DNA of 64,000 nt, from positions 31,601,253-31,665,252 of the forward strand of contig CM075939.1 in NCBI GenBank assembly GCA_038030265.1, given 5' to 3'. Position numbers and translations under genes: made by a program. This DNA is from Corythucha ciliata. Its lineage: Eukaryota > Arthropoda > Insecta > Hemiptera > Tingidae. Positions 48,451 through 59,507 of the stretch are shown in pieces (position 1 is the first letter of the stretch; every line of letters starts with the position of its first letter). Below the pieces are notes generated by a model. The model searched no databases and was not told where the DNA came from. It saw only the letters and a list, made by a program, of their open reading frames with translations.

Positions 48451-49644
48451 TCAGTAGGAGAAAAAAGACACATATCTTATCTCCTGATGTGACAGGGGCC
48501 TGAAACTACCAGCCTATTGATGCGTGTTTTCCATTCAGCATTATTCGTTAAACTTAACACATTTCAAAACTACATGGCATTCAGTATGAGCTACATACTT
48601 TTTTGTTTTGTGGTCCAGTACAAGCTTATAAAGAGGAGAAAAATATTATAGATGAAAAACTGTTCTATTTGTTGTGCACTTTTGCTCTAGCTTTGTTTAA
48701 AGAACTTATCCTCGTCGTGGAATTGTTTGTCCAAACCCTTAAAACCTCTTTTGGGAGTCACTAAAGCCAACTTTAAGCCGCTATTACCATGTTCTGCTTT
48801 TTAATTATCTTTTGAGTTTCCGCAAGAAAAAAGGTAAGAGTGGAAAGGCAGGGGAGGAATGACGTAATCGTTGTTTTCCTCCCTCAGTGGTATACCTCTC
48901 CCTGCACCGAGCCAATTCAACTCCGAATGTATTGTCAAGTGGCTTTTAAAGGGCTTGAAAGCTATCTAGTGAGCGAGCAATGACTGTTTGGAAGTGTGTT
49001 GAGTAGGTGGTGCGGGGATAATCCATCAAAAATGGATCAGACAGTGAATGGAGAACCTCACTATTCAACATTTTCACCCTACAAGCCCCCTATATACTCA
49101 CCAGGGAACAGTTTCTCCCATTTACGGACCTGCCACTTCCACTCACGATCCCAGAGTTTTCGAACTCTTTCTTTCCCATTCTATAGAATAGACATCACAT
49201 TTCTCGCTTCAAACAATAAGAGTAAATTTAATCAATTTCAGTTTTATAGCCTGGAAGGTGCAAAACGTAAGTGAATGACTCTTATTTGCTATGGCTCTCT
49301 TATGCTACTATAGCCTTGAAATCTTGAGGGAATCCGCGCCTAATGGAATCCCCAAGTTCTTGGCGTTGTAAAATGAAAAGTAGGGAACCTATATCCTTTT
49401 AGCTTCAACGCAAAATTATTTCTTCGTGCATGAACAGCGGGGGAAATCTGCATCAAGCACAGCTTCCACAATTAGAAATATGAAGTACATAGTAAGAATA
49501 TTAGGCTTTGGTACCTATAATCCTAAACAAAATGTAGGTAAAACAGTATAATTATGATTAATTAATTACTCATTTTAATAGCACAAAATAATAATTATAA
49601 AATTGTTTATATATTTTTTTACTTTTCGATAAATTATTGATAAT
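48451..49644. other. No gene recognised
   Basis: A 92-codon plus frame at 48996-49274 could be an exon (MDQTVNGEPHYSTFSPYKPP) but has no partner exons or known motif. Confidence 0.4.
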
Positions 49645-49752
49645 TATCAATAATTTGTATCTATCGAGATAGAGGTCGCTTATAGTCTCACCCACGTACG
49701 AAGCCGAGCAGTCCGAGCCAGCCAAACTGTACACAAGATTTGGACGATGCAT
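49645..49752 (-). pseudogene. Penelope-like element fragment: GIY-YIG endonuclease
   Basis: The minus frame begins with Met-His-Arg-Pro and contains NLVYSLAGSDCSASYVGET followed by a leucine/arginine-containing helix start. The spacing Tyr, Cys, Tyr-Val-Gly-Glu-Thr is typical of the GIY-YIG nuclease domain at the C-terminus of Penelope-like retroelements. Only about 35 residues are recognisable; the frame then runs into AT-rich low-complexity sequence and stops. No reverse transcriptase was found next to it. About 700 bp upstream on the same strand (50446-50472) is a hammerhead-like core, the order expected for a Penelope element with its 5' repeat. The intervening sequence is occupied by other insertions. 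Confidence 0.55.
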
Positions 49753-49979
49753 TATGCTTTTATTTTTGAGAACAGGCCCTCAGGGAACAACTGTGATATT
49801 GCTTATAGTCATGATAAGTTTGTCGGATTTTTACAAGAGGGATTAACTGACTGCTTGGTTAAAAAGGGAGGAGATTTTCAGTAGTCTTCGTTTTTCGAGT
49901 TACCCAATAGAATTAGTAAATTGTTACTGGTTTTTATGGATAAAATTGATAAAATGCTGCAGAAAAATGTGGTTTATTA

Positions 49980-50125
49980 GTCGAGGGCTTAGTATCAAAA
50001 AAACTTAACTACAAAATTGTCGTTTTTGAGTTAAGCTGCTTTTCTGTTAGCTTACATCGTGTTCTACGGGTTGCCAAAGGATTGTCTGTCCCTGCAGTTT
50101 ATTTACGGAGATATGTTATGAAACT
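49980..50125. repeat. Partial inverted copy of the 13.0-13.4 kb MITE
   Basis: TCGAGGGCTTAGTATCAAA, AAAATTGTCGTTTTTGAGTTA, TTTCTGTTAGCTTACATCGTG and CCCTGCAGTTTATTTACGGA are the complement of blocks in 13260-13410. It lies between the GIY-YIG fragment and the hammerhead-bearing half element. Confidence 0.6.
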
Positions 50126-50145
50126 AAAGTTTATTCAAATCTAAC

Positions 50146-50291
50146 TAAAGCTCGGTGCACACGATGCATTTTTCGAAGCATGTTTACATGCATGGTGAAA
50201 AAAACATATGATCCCCGGTAGTGACCGGTTGTTTTTTTAGAACAGGCAGGCCATCATGCTTCAAAAAATGCATCGTGTGCACCGAGCTTAA
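50146..50291. mobile_element. Short MITE related to 16199-16752
   Basis: Ends AAGCTCGGTGCACACGATGC and its complement, arms about 35 bp, continuing into ATTTTTCGAAGCATG. TAA at both edges may be the target duplication. Confidence 0.65.
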
Positions 50292-50380
50292 GTCTATTTT
50301 TTGTTTTTTAATGCCAAATAAGTGAAGAAAAGCCAAACACATAAAGTGAAAGTTGTAAAAAGAAGTGGGTAAAGTTGATA

Positions 50381-50480
50381 TATTATGAAAAAAAAGCCAA
50401 ACACCTCTAGAGGTTCTCAACTATTTTATTAAAGTCACAGCCTACGTTTCGCTACGGTACTAGCATCCTCAGGGCAAAAT
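50381..50480 (-). mobile_element. Half-copy of the 42.7 kb foldback family with hammerhead-like core
   Basis: The plus-strand order (TATGAA, A-run, GCCAAACACC, TATTTTATTAAAG, CCTACGTTTCGCTA, TAGCATCCTCAGGG) matches the left arm of the element at 42711. Only one arm is present. The core lies at 50446-50472 on the minus strand; its stem II is GCTA/TAGC with a different loop from the 42.7 kb copies and stem I is GCC/GGC. Confidence 0.65.
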
Positions 50481-52012
50481 CCAAAGTATTTAGGCGTCCG
50501 AGGCGCGAACTATATTTTTCGCGCGACAGTTATTCAAATGTACCTAAACATAATTAAAGTATGGGAATTTTACAAAATGGTAGTAGTCAATTTTCTACAT
50601 GTCAGTTTTCTATAACCATGTGCAACTTTTGTTGAAATGATATCACCTCATTCGTGATTATACAAATATCTCATGACATTTTTTTTTGTCAAAAGAAAAA
50701 AAACTGGGTAATCTTCGACGACGGTTGCGCCTTAATTTTTACCAAGATTCTATAAAAATGTAAATGTACATGAACTTCCTCGACGGTTTGCACAATTGAC
50801 GTTTTATCAGCGCGTAGCCATACACTCTTTACATTCACAAATTCGAGACCAAATCAGATTTCATCAACGTGCAACATCGTTATGAAATTCATGTTTACGA
50901 AATTATTTTTATGAAATTTGCTTAAGATGTTTGAAACACACAGAGGAAGAAGAAAGTCGTAAGTCGACGACTTGAACAAGAGAAAGGAGGTTTCCCTCAC
51001 ACACTTACTCATCTGCCCTCTCTTTCACTCCCTTTCAGGGAAGAAAAGGAGGATGTCGTCATGTTGTTTGTCCATGGCGAAGTTCCAAAGTGCCGACCAA
51101 CTGTTAAACTTGAGCACTTAAAACGCCCCGAACATACAAGCACACAGTTCAAACTGGCGAGAGGGTTAATATAAATCGGTTTCCCTCGGTGGGTCTCCAC
51201 CTACTCATCTAATACATTTTTCCCGCAGAATTAACAACCTATCCTCCCTCTTTCTCTTATTCCTGTACTTAAATGTGGTAAGTGGCTGTCTAGAAGAACA
51301 AATTCTCCCACTAGGAAGTTAGATATCTTCCTTTCTTTTTCTCCTCTTTTTTATGCTTTCTCCCCCTTCACTCTTTTTTGGTTCCTTAATTTATGACTCA
51401 AGCTAGAAACAACTATACATTTGAAGCTTGTTTTCTCCCTGTCATGCCATGAACTCAAAGCAGAAGCGACTCGAGTCAGTATCGTCCCTCTCTACCATCC
51501 AGTTCCAATAAAACCAAGCTAGGCCTTTCTGGGAGGAAAAAAAAATGCAGGGATTGTGTATGCTACTTAATAAATAAAAAAAAGTAAGTATCGTTCTAGA
51601 TGTATACCGGAGGTTGAGAGCATTCTGTGATTTACGATTGTTTATACAAAGGGAATGGATTATACTCAAGATCGTAAGAGCTCTACGCAGACGAGAGGGT
51701 CTCATAATAATCAGCCGTCGTTATGAAACGGCTTTTTAGCGTCGACTAGAAATAAATTCGCGGGTGCATCGTGTTAGGCACTGTAATTAGAAAAAAAAGC
51801 GAAAGTCCTACATTCTTACATTCATTGTCAAAAAGCGGCACTCACGACTTCGTCTGCGTGAAACATAAGTTACGATTACGATATGAGTGAGTCGTCGTCG
51901 GTGGGCGAGTGGGCGGTGCAGTGAAGCCGTGAGAGCTTCCCCCTCAAGCTTACAACAGCCCCAGCAGGGGGGAGGGGTTCTCTTCCAAAGATCTCTTCTT
52001 TCCACTCTTTTT
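50481..52012. other. No gene recognised
   Basis: CT-rich tracts at 51240-51370 and short frames only. Confidence 0.5.
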
Positions 52013-54640
52013 AGTGCATTTCTTCTGAAAAATGCACTATTGGTCTCGTCGTGATGGTGGCAAACATGGGTCATGTCATGTTTTTTTCACGTTTCAGAAC
52101 CTCTAGAACACGAATTCAGTGGTCTCCGGAATTCATATATATATATTTCTTTATATATATAGATATATATATATTTATATATATCTTTATGGCCGTTTCC
52201 TTGTTAGCACGATAACTCTCGTAGAAATTAATTTAGCGGAACGCGCTTTGGCACAAAAATCAGTAGTCATAAGACACCGGTCGGTATTGCATTTGGGCCA
52301 AATCGGTCAAGGTGGAGGGGGGGAAAATCGGGCTTGAAGTCGTCAAAAAATCACTAAAAATCACCAGTTGATTCTATAAGCATAATATTCGGTACGTATA
52401 CTCCATGTTAGACTACCCTTTGATTCCCATTTTAATTTTTTGAAAAAGTCAAGGGGGAGGGGGTGGTGCCCCGGGGTGGAAGTAAGTGTGTGGTCTTGTT
52501 AGCACGATAACTCTCGTAAAAAATTAATTTAGCAGAACGCGCTTTATCTAAAAAATCAGTAGTCATAAGATCCCGGTCGGTATTGCATTTGGACCAAATC
52601 GGTCAAGGTGGAGGGGGGGAAAATAGTGGTTGAAATGGTAAAAAAATCACTAAAAATCACCAGTTTATTCTAGAAGCATCATATTCGGTACGTATACTCC
52701 ACGTTAGACTAGCCTTTGATTCCCATTTTAATTTTTTGAAAAAGTCGAGGGGGAGGGGGTGGTGCCCCCGGGGTGGAAGTAAGTGTGTGGTCACGTTAGC
52801 ACGATAACTTTCGTACAAATTAATTTAGCGGAACGCGCTTTGGCAAAAAAATCAGTAGTCATAAGACCCCGGTCGGTATTGCATTTGGGCCAAATCGGTC
52901 ATGGTGGTGGTTGTGGAGGGGGGGGGTAAATAGGGGTTGAAATGGTAAAAAAATCACTAAAAATCACCAGTTGATTCTAGAAGCATGATATTCGGTACGT
53001 ACACTCCATGTTAGACTAGCCTTTGATTCCCATTTTAATTTTTTGAAAAAGTCGAGGGGGAGGGGGTGGTGCCCCTGGGGTGGAAGTAAGTGTGGGGTCT
53101 TGTTAGCACGATAACTCTCGTGGAAATTAATTTAGCGGAACACGCTTTATCTAAAAAAAATCAGTAGTCATAAGACACCGGTCGGTATTGCATTTGGGCC
53201 AAATCGGTCGAGGTGGGGGGGGGGAATAGGGCTTGAAATGGTAAAAAAATCACTACAAGTCACCAGTTGATTCTAGAAGGATCATATTCAGTACGTATAC
53301 TCCATGTTAAAGTAGCCTTTGATTCCAATTTTAATTTTTTGAAAAAGTCGAGGGGGAGGGGGTGATGTTCTCGGGTGGAAGTAAGTGTGAGGCCTTGTTA
53401 GCACGATAACTCTCGTAGAAATTAATTTAGCGGAACGCGCTATGGCACAAAAATCAGTAGTCATAAGGCCCCGGTCGGTATTGCATTTGGGCCAAATCGG
53501 TCAAGGTGGAGGGGGGAAAATAGGGGTTGAAATGGTAAAAAAATCACAACAAATCACCAGTTGATTCCAGAAGCATTATATTCGGTATGATGATTCCATT
53601 TTGAAATAGCCTTTGATTCCCATTAGAACACGAATCCGAGGTCGGTTCGATTTGCGCTATATATATATATAATATATATATGGCCCCTCGCTTGTTAGCA
53701 CGATCACGGTCGCAATTTTTGACTTAGGGCAACCAAATTTGGTCTAAAAATCAATAGCGTGAATATCTCGGACGAGTTCGTGATCCAGATGAATCGGTCC
53801 ACGGGAACGGTGTGAAAGAGGGGTTTGAATTAGTTGAAAATTCGCTACCGCACGGCTGTTGCTGCAATTGCCCCCAAAATTGACTCGAGTAATGAGAAAT
53901 GAACGCGCTTTCGTATGAGACCCTTGTGAACCAAATCCGTTGATATGGCAGGGGAGTTCTCGGCGGAGGGGAGCTATTAAATTAACGCTATGCCTTACTG
54001 GACCACCCAATTACCAAAAAATTTCATTGACACTGAATTTTGAGCCGTCTCTTTTATTTGATTTGCCTACAGCCTAATAAATCTTGAGTAAAAAATCCTG
54101 AGGTGGGCCAAAAAGGGAGGAACAAAAAAAAATTTTAAAAAAATTGTTTCGGATTCGAACCCAGGCACTCCGCATTCCGCAATGGTCAAATAGTGACATA
54201 CCATTTGACCTAATTTAACTGATCTGAAAATTAACGTAATCTGAAAAAAGTTTTGTTCCGACAGCAGCCTGTCGGGAAAAGTGCATTTCATTCATGCGAC
54301 AATCGAGTCAAACCTCATAAGTTAGAACGATATCAATCAATTATGAATGAAATTTAGGCCGGGATAAAGATTTTAATTGCAAATAACTCCTCTAACAAGA
54401 GTCCACCTTCCCATATCGTATAGGCAACCAAACCGACTCTGTTTCATTTTCATCATTTTGTTCCCCTCAGTTGGTGCCAAAAAAGGGGCCTGCGGTAAAA
54501 AGAAACACGATTTTATGATTTTGACTTTCTATACCACGGCCTAAATGTCATTCATAGTTGATTGATATCGTTCTAACTTATGAGGTTTGACTCGATTGTC
54601 GCATGAATGAAATGCACTTTTCCCGACAGGCTGCTGTCGG
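52013..54640. mobile_element. ~2.63 kb element, copy B, expanded by an internal tandem array
   Basis: Same ends and flanking blocks as 11675-12748, with about 1.5 kb of tandem repeat between the GAACACGAAT block and the GATCACGGTCGC block. The terminal palindrome pairs 54259-54366 with 54535-54640 and extends to CCGACAGCAGCCTGTCGGG. A minus-strand B-box-like GGGTTCGAATCC lies near 54155. The two AT dinucleotide tracts (52135-52187, 53660-53681) sit at the edges of the array. Confidence 0.75.
52201..53624. repeat. Tandem array, ~295-bp unit, about 4.8 copies
   Basis: Units begin TTGTTAGCACGATAACTCTC at 52201, 52496, 52793, 53100 and 53395; spacings are 295, 297, 307 and 295 bp and the last unit is truncated. 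Each unit carries GCGGAACGCGCTTTGGCA (or variants), CACCGGTCGGTATTGCATTT, a G-rich run GGTGGAGGGGGG and a second G-rich block GGGGGAGGGGGTGGTGCCCC. Copies are about 90-95% alike. Confidence 0.85.
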
Positions 54641-55339
54641 AACAATTTATTACATTAGACCAGTCAATATAGACACAAAAGTCGGGGTAAATCGCAAACA
54701 TGCATGTAATTGATTTTTTTGTTGCATGTTGTTAGGACCAATGAGAGCAGTTATTACTCAAGTTTGCAACCCTCAAAACCTTGTGCTTAACTCATGGCAC
54801 TCGAAAAACTAAGAAATTACATCACTTTTTCTGGTTTTCTAAAAAAAAAATACCAGAAGAAAGAGTTTTTCGAGCATATCCACAGTATACATTGTTAAAG
54901 CCAACTAAATTTGCTATAATTTAAGCCATGCTCGAGCATTCTGTTAGTTCAGGAAATACAGTCAATCAACAAAATACCAGATCTCGCCAAAAAGCGAGAT
55001 TTTATTGGTAGGGTAATTTTTCAAGACCCGTAGCACTCAAATACACGGTGATTGGTACTTGGGTGAACAAAATGAGAGGGGTGATTGTACACCAAAAATG
55101 CAACAAAAAATTTCTTATGAACAATGGTCAAATTTCCATTCCTAGTTCAGAAAATAAATTTGTTGTTTTTTAGCACATCACGGGTTTTCGCAACAAAAAC
55201 ATCTGTTACGTGGGAAGTAAGCGTCCTAGATTAAATCCAACGACACCACTGAAAATAGCACTCTTTTTTTTTGTGTGAGTAAAGACATTTTGTCTAATGA
55301 TAGCGAAAGATTCTTTGAGTAAACTGGGAAAATATCAGG

Positions 55340-55543
55340 ATGTTTTTAAAAATGTCAGTTTTTGACAACTGTTCAAAGCGAGACTACATTAGCCACGGTG
55401 CTCTCAGCACCTGGCAAGTTCCTCTAAAACTGTATGAAGTAACTCATTTTAATGCTTCATGCTTATTTTACTCCTGTCCTTTGCAATTTCTTTATGAAAA
55501 TCCATTGTTAAACCAAAAAATTAGGCAATTAGGCCCATTTTGA
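55340..55543 (+). other. Mirrored 67-codon reading frame in palindrome arm
   Basis: It encodes a cysteine- and aromatic-rich peptide containing FDNCSKRDYISHGA, PLKLYEVTHFN, SCLFYSCP and RQLGPF. The inverted arm encodes the counterpart at 55696-55887 on the minus strand. No family recognised. It may be a shared remnant of one transposase or simply an open frame in RNA that folds on itself. Confidence 0.35.
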
Positions 55544-55695
55544 GTGTCTACAAGAAGATCAAGAGCCATTCCCAAAACTTTTTTTTTTTCAGCCTAATTC
55601 ACTTTTCCTATGCTAATCTATGAGGACAGACAAATAAAAGTGGAATAAGCTGAAAAAAATTTCTTGAAATAGCTTTCGTATCTTCTTTTAGGCAC

Positions 55696-55887
55696 TCAAA
55701 ATGGGCCTGATTGCCTCATTTTTTTGTATAACAATGGATTTTTCTCAAAACATTGCGAAGGACAGGAGTAAAATAAGCATGAAGTATTAAACCAAGTTAC
55801 TTCATACAGTTTTAGAGGAATTTTCCGGGCGCTGGGAGCACCATGGCTAATGTAGTCTAGCTTTGAACAGTTGTAAAAAACTGACAT
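55696..55887 (-). other. Mirrored 63-codon reading frame in the opposite arm
   Basis: Counterpart of 55340-55543: FYNCSKLDYISHGA, PLKLYEVTWFN, SCLFYSCP, RQSGPF. About three quarters of aligned residues are identical, neither copy has a stop, and both end at the same position. No known domain. Confidence 0.35.
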
Positions 55888-56691
55888 TTTTAAAAATATC
55901 CTGATATTTTCCCAGTTTACTCCAAGAATCTGTCGCTAACTTTGGACAAAATTTCCTTACTCACACAGAAAAAAAGTGTGCTCTTTTCATTGGTATCGTT
56001 GGATTTAACCTAGGACGCATGCTTCCCAAGTTACAGCTGTTTTTGTTGCGAATACCAGTGATGTGCTGAAAAACGTGAACAAATCTATTATCTCGACTAG
56101 GAAAGGAAATTGGACCCTAGGTCATAAGACAATTTTTGTTGCATTTTGGATGTTTAATCACCCCTATTATTTTGCTCAACCAAGTACCAGTCACCCTGTC
56201 GTATAGAATATCCACGTGAAAATAAATTTTAGGCAATAGCGTCAGATTCAAATTGAGCTACTGCCTAAGAATTATTCTCGCGTGGATATTCTGTAGGACC
56301 ATTATGTTTGAGTGCTACGGGTCTTGAAAAATAACCCTATCAATAAAATCTCGCCTTTTGGCGATATTACATAATTCTTGATTGGCTGTATCTCCGAAAA
56401 TAACAAACGTAGGACTCTCTGATTGGGCTTAAATTGTAGCAAATTTAGTTGGCTTCAATAATGTATACTGTGGTCATGCTCGAAAAACGCTTTCTTCTGG
56501 TATTTTTGTTTAACAACCTAACAAATTGATGGAATTTCGTGGTTTTTCGAGTGCCACGAGTTGAGCACAAGGTTTTGAAGGTTGCAAACTTGAGTTTAAA
56601 CTGATCTCATTGGCCCTAACAATATGCAAAAGAAAAAACAATTACATGCATATTTGCGATGTTTGATGTTTGTATTGTCTGGCCAACATAT

Positions 56692-58247
56692 ATGGGTTGT
56701 AACGGGAAAATGGGGCATAATTGAAATGGGTGATTCTACATCACAGGTGGGTTAAAAATGATTATTTACGGACTATGGTCCGAATATTAACCATTTCTGA
56801 GAAAATGGCAGTTTTCCTGATTGTCAATGCTTCAGGCGTTTTCTTCAAAACTCGGTCGGTATCTCAGCAACGATTGATCCTGAGAAAATTTCAAGGACCC
56901 TGTTAGAAAGAGCACGAAATTTCCTTTAAGATGATCGTAAGGGGTAGTTCGTGAAATTTGGCGCCATTAACGCTCGGCTGAATAGCCGCTTCCTTGAATT
57001 TCTCTATTCTTACTTGTTATTTAGTGGTTCGGAGGAAGAGTAGAACTTCAGGAAAAACTTCTACAGTTATTAAGCTTTCAAATGACCTGCTTGGTTCGGG
57101 GCTTTGTCCTTCCTTCTTGGAGCTACAGTTCAAAATGCATGAAGCCCTTGTCTAAATCGTTGGGAAACGCATGGTTGCGATTGCCGTAGAAAAGGGGAAA
57201 TTCATTCAAAAAAATGCTCTTAATGTCACTCAGGTTGGTGAGGGATTCTAATTGGTTCAAAATTTGTATTTGCTCGTGTGCCCCCCCTCCCCCAAGGGTC
57301 GTATGACTTAGCAGTAGGGAGTCACTTATTTAAGCCCCCGGCCTAAGGCAGTTGGCTTTGAGTTTGACTATCATTGTCTGTTTCCACCAATCTCTACGAA
57401 TTATCTGCCAAATTGGTGGGAACGATAGTGACAGTTGGCAGCCACCCTTGAATCCTACAGATCAGAACCCCCAGGTTCTGAGCAGTGCGACCTGATGTTT
57501 CAAGCACGTGGTATGACCTTTTTTGGAGTTGGTCCAGCAAGGTACTGAACTCAGCAGTCTCAACGGAGAGAACAATTCACCGAAGGTTCGTAAAGAGCTT
57601 TCGGAAGCAAATTGGTTCCCTCTCGAGGGCAATCGTAAACATACGTTTTTAAACATTTTAGACGAGTTTTCAAGTTAAATCATGCATAAATCTGTAGCCA
57701 GATTTATGCATGATTTAACCACTAACCCTCGTAGTTTAAGCGACTCTACTAACAATTTAAAAGAGTTTTCAAGTATTTCGAACTGTGTTTCAGGAGGAAT
57801 AAAGACAAAACCCCGAACGAAGCAGCAGGTTATTTGAAAGCTTAATAATTGTAGAAGTTTTTTTCTGAATTCCTACTCTTCCTCCGAGAGCTGTCAGTAA
57901 AATGACAGCTGGCTGAATAACAAGTAAGAATAGTGAAATTCAAGGAAGCGGCTATTCAGCCGAGCGTTAAGGGCGTCCAAATTTCACGAACTACCCCCAC
58001 TTTACGATCATCTTAAAGGAAATTTTGTGCTCTTTCCAACGGTGCTCTTGAAATTTTCCCAGGATGAATAGTTGCTAAGATACCGACCGAGTTTTGAAGA
58101 AAACGCCTGATGCATTGACATTCAGAAAAACTGCGATTTTCTCAGAAACGGTTAATATTCGGACCATGGTTCATATTGTCATTTTTGACCCACGTGTGAT
58201 TTAGAGTCACCCATTTCAATTATGCCCCATTTTCCCGTTACACCCTG
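56692..58247. mobile_element. 1.56 kb palindromic element, ~450-bp arms, CAGGGTGT-type ends
   Basis: The right end is complementary to GTACAGGGTGTAACGGG; the left end is GGGTTGTAACGGG. Matching inverted blocks run inward: GGGGCATAATTGAAATGGGTGA, GTCCGAATATTAACC, GGCGTTTTCTTCAAAACTCGGTCGGTATCT (interrupted by small differences), CTTTAAGATGATCGTAA, GCGGCTATTCAGCCGAGCGTTAA and CCCCGAAC. It abuts the 54656-56685 palindrome with fewer than ten bases between. No protein recognised. Confidence 0.7.
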
Positions 58248-59055
58248 TACATGTATAATACGTAACATAATTATTAATCCAGTCAAATTGTAATCCAAAA
58301 TCTGTTTCACGTGCATGAAATCGGGTACCGCTCGTCAAGTTCAACGTGGACCTCTCCCGCCCGTGATCAGCCCCTCTAGCTATTTTTCCGCGAAACAAGA
58401 GGAACGAAAGCTTCAACTCAAGGTAGAAAATCGACGGTCGGATCACGCTCTTCTTGAGGCTGTCTCACTCAGCGTGTTTCGGTGTGAGGCATCCTTCCTC
58501 ATTACTGGAGAATTCACTCGCAAAATTGTTTTATAATCACTGCACGTAAGGGTGGTGATAGAGTTCACTTCGGCATTAGCGCACCTCGTGAAAGTCTGGG
58601 ATGTTTTGATTCTTGCATGTAACGGGGGTGCCCATCAGCCGTAGCTGTGTGATCAAGCACCTGTGAATCCAAGCAGACGAGAGCGTAAAAATTCCGAAGT
58701 GCCAGAACAGGGGGCCTGTTCTGTAGGATTTCAGAGTTCTTAGGAACATCCTTTTCCACCCGTCCGCCCCAAATTAAATCACATGTTGATGGGGTGGGCG
58801 GGTCGAAATGGACAGTGATAGTGACAGCTAAAAGTTATGGAACAAGGGCCCATTCTTGAAATTGTGAGAATTTCACAATATTGCTTTGAAGGCAATGTTG
58901 CTTTGAGAGAAGGGAAAGCAATGTCGTCCAGGCTGCAGAGCGTTTCAGTGTTTCAAGAATACCATTTATTAGCAATACTGGAATCGATGCAATAAAATAA
59001 CCGCGGGGATTCCTTTCATTTGTTATTTTTTTTTTTTTTTTTAATCTCTAAAGCT

Positions 59056-59507
59056 AGAGCTATTTTTAGAAAATTGCAAATTAGACGACCCTTGTCTTAG
59101 AACTTTTAAAGGGATTACTCCCCCCTCACCGCACCAGCCTAGTCACCCTGCAGTGAATTCGAGGGAGTGGGGAGGCTGAAAATAAAGAATTAAACTTTAT
59201 TGAAGCTAAATACTTACCATTTTTTACTTGTTTTGAGTTCCGAGAAAAAATTGCTCCCAGGGTGGGATTCGAACCCACGACCTCCTAGTTTCGCGCCAGG
59301 CGCTCTGCCACTAAGCTAGCCTGAGAGGCTTACGCTAAGAGCGAACCCCACCAGACAGAAACTCCCTCCCGGAACTCAACCGCACGAATCGGGTCAGTGC
59401 GTGTTTTACAATTGTTCGGATCCCTTGAAAAGTCCTAAGACAAGGGTCGTCTAATTTGCAATTAATTAATTGCTGGGACACATAAAGAAAAAAGAGCTAT
59501 GTTTAGA
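59056..59507. mobile_element. Inverted-repeat insertion carrying a tRNA-like gene, 15-bp target duplication
   Basis: The empty site in copy A (agatctatgtttaga) proves the insertion. Flanking direct repeats AGAGCTATTTTTAGA (59056-59070) and AGAGCTATGTTTAGA (59493-59507) differ at one base. Inside, a ~37-bp inverted repeat, TTGCAAATTAGACGACCCTTG and continuing, lies at 59074-59106 and 59428-59460. An A-rich run precedes the right repeat. The long target duplication points to retroposition rather than a cut-and-paste MITE. Confidence 0.75.
59252..59326 (-). tRNA. tRNA-like sequence (possible tRNA pseudogene)
   Basis: The minus strand carries an A-box-like TAGCTTAGTGGCAGAGCG and B box GGTTCGAATCC with stem GTGGG/CCCAC, an 8-pair acceptor CTCTCAGG/CCTGGGAG with one G-T pair, and an anticodon stem CCTGG/CTAGG. 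A T6 tract just downstream (59246-59251) could end Pol III transcription. The anticodon loop CGCGAAA lacks the invariant U33, and one extra base lies between acceptor and D stem, so a functional tRNA is doubtful and no amino acid is assigned. Confidence 0.45.

Larger units (their letters stand above)
54656..56685. mobile_element. 2.0 kb near-complete palindrome, same family as 24609-26110
   Basis: Left end TAGACCAGTCAATA; the inverted right end is near 56685. Almost the whole element is two ~1 kb inverted arms meeting near 55615-55670. Shared internal blocks include GTTGTTAGGACCAATGAGA and its complement, CTCGAAAAACTAAGAAATT, and a pair of mirrored reading frames (55340-55543 plus, 55696-55887 minus). 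The arms differ by scattered substitutions and small indels. Confidence 0.75.

Noticed and set aside
52201..53624. CRISPR-like array
   Set aside because: Units are ~295 bp tandem repeats without unique spacers, in a eukaryotic transposon.
52135..53681. AT dinucleotide tracts as possible origin or promoter elements
   Set aside because: They coincide with the edges of a tandem array in a transposon and show no other regulatory context.
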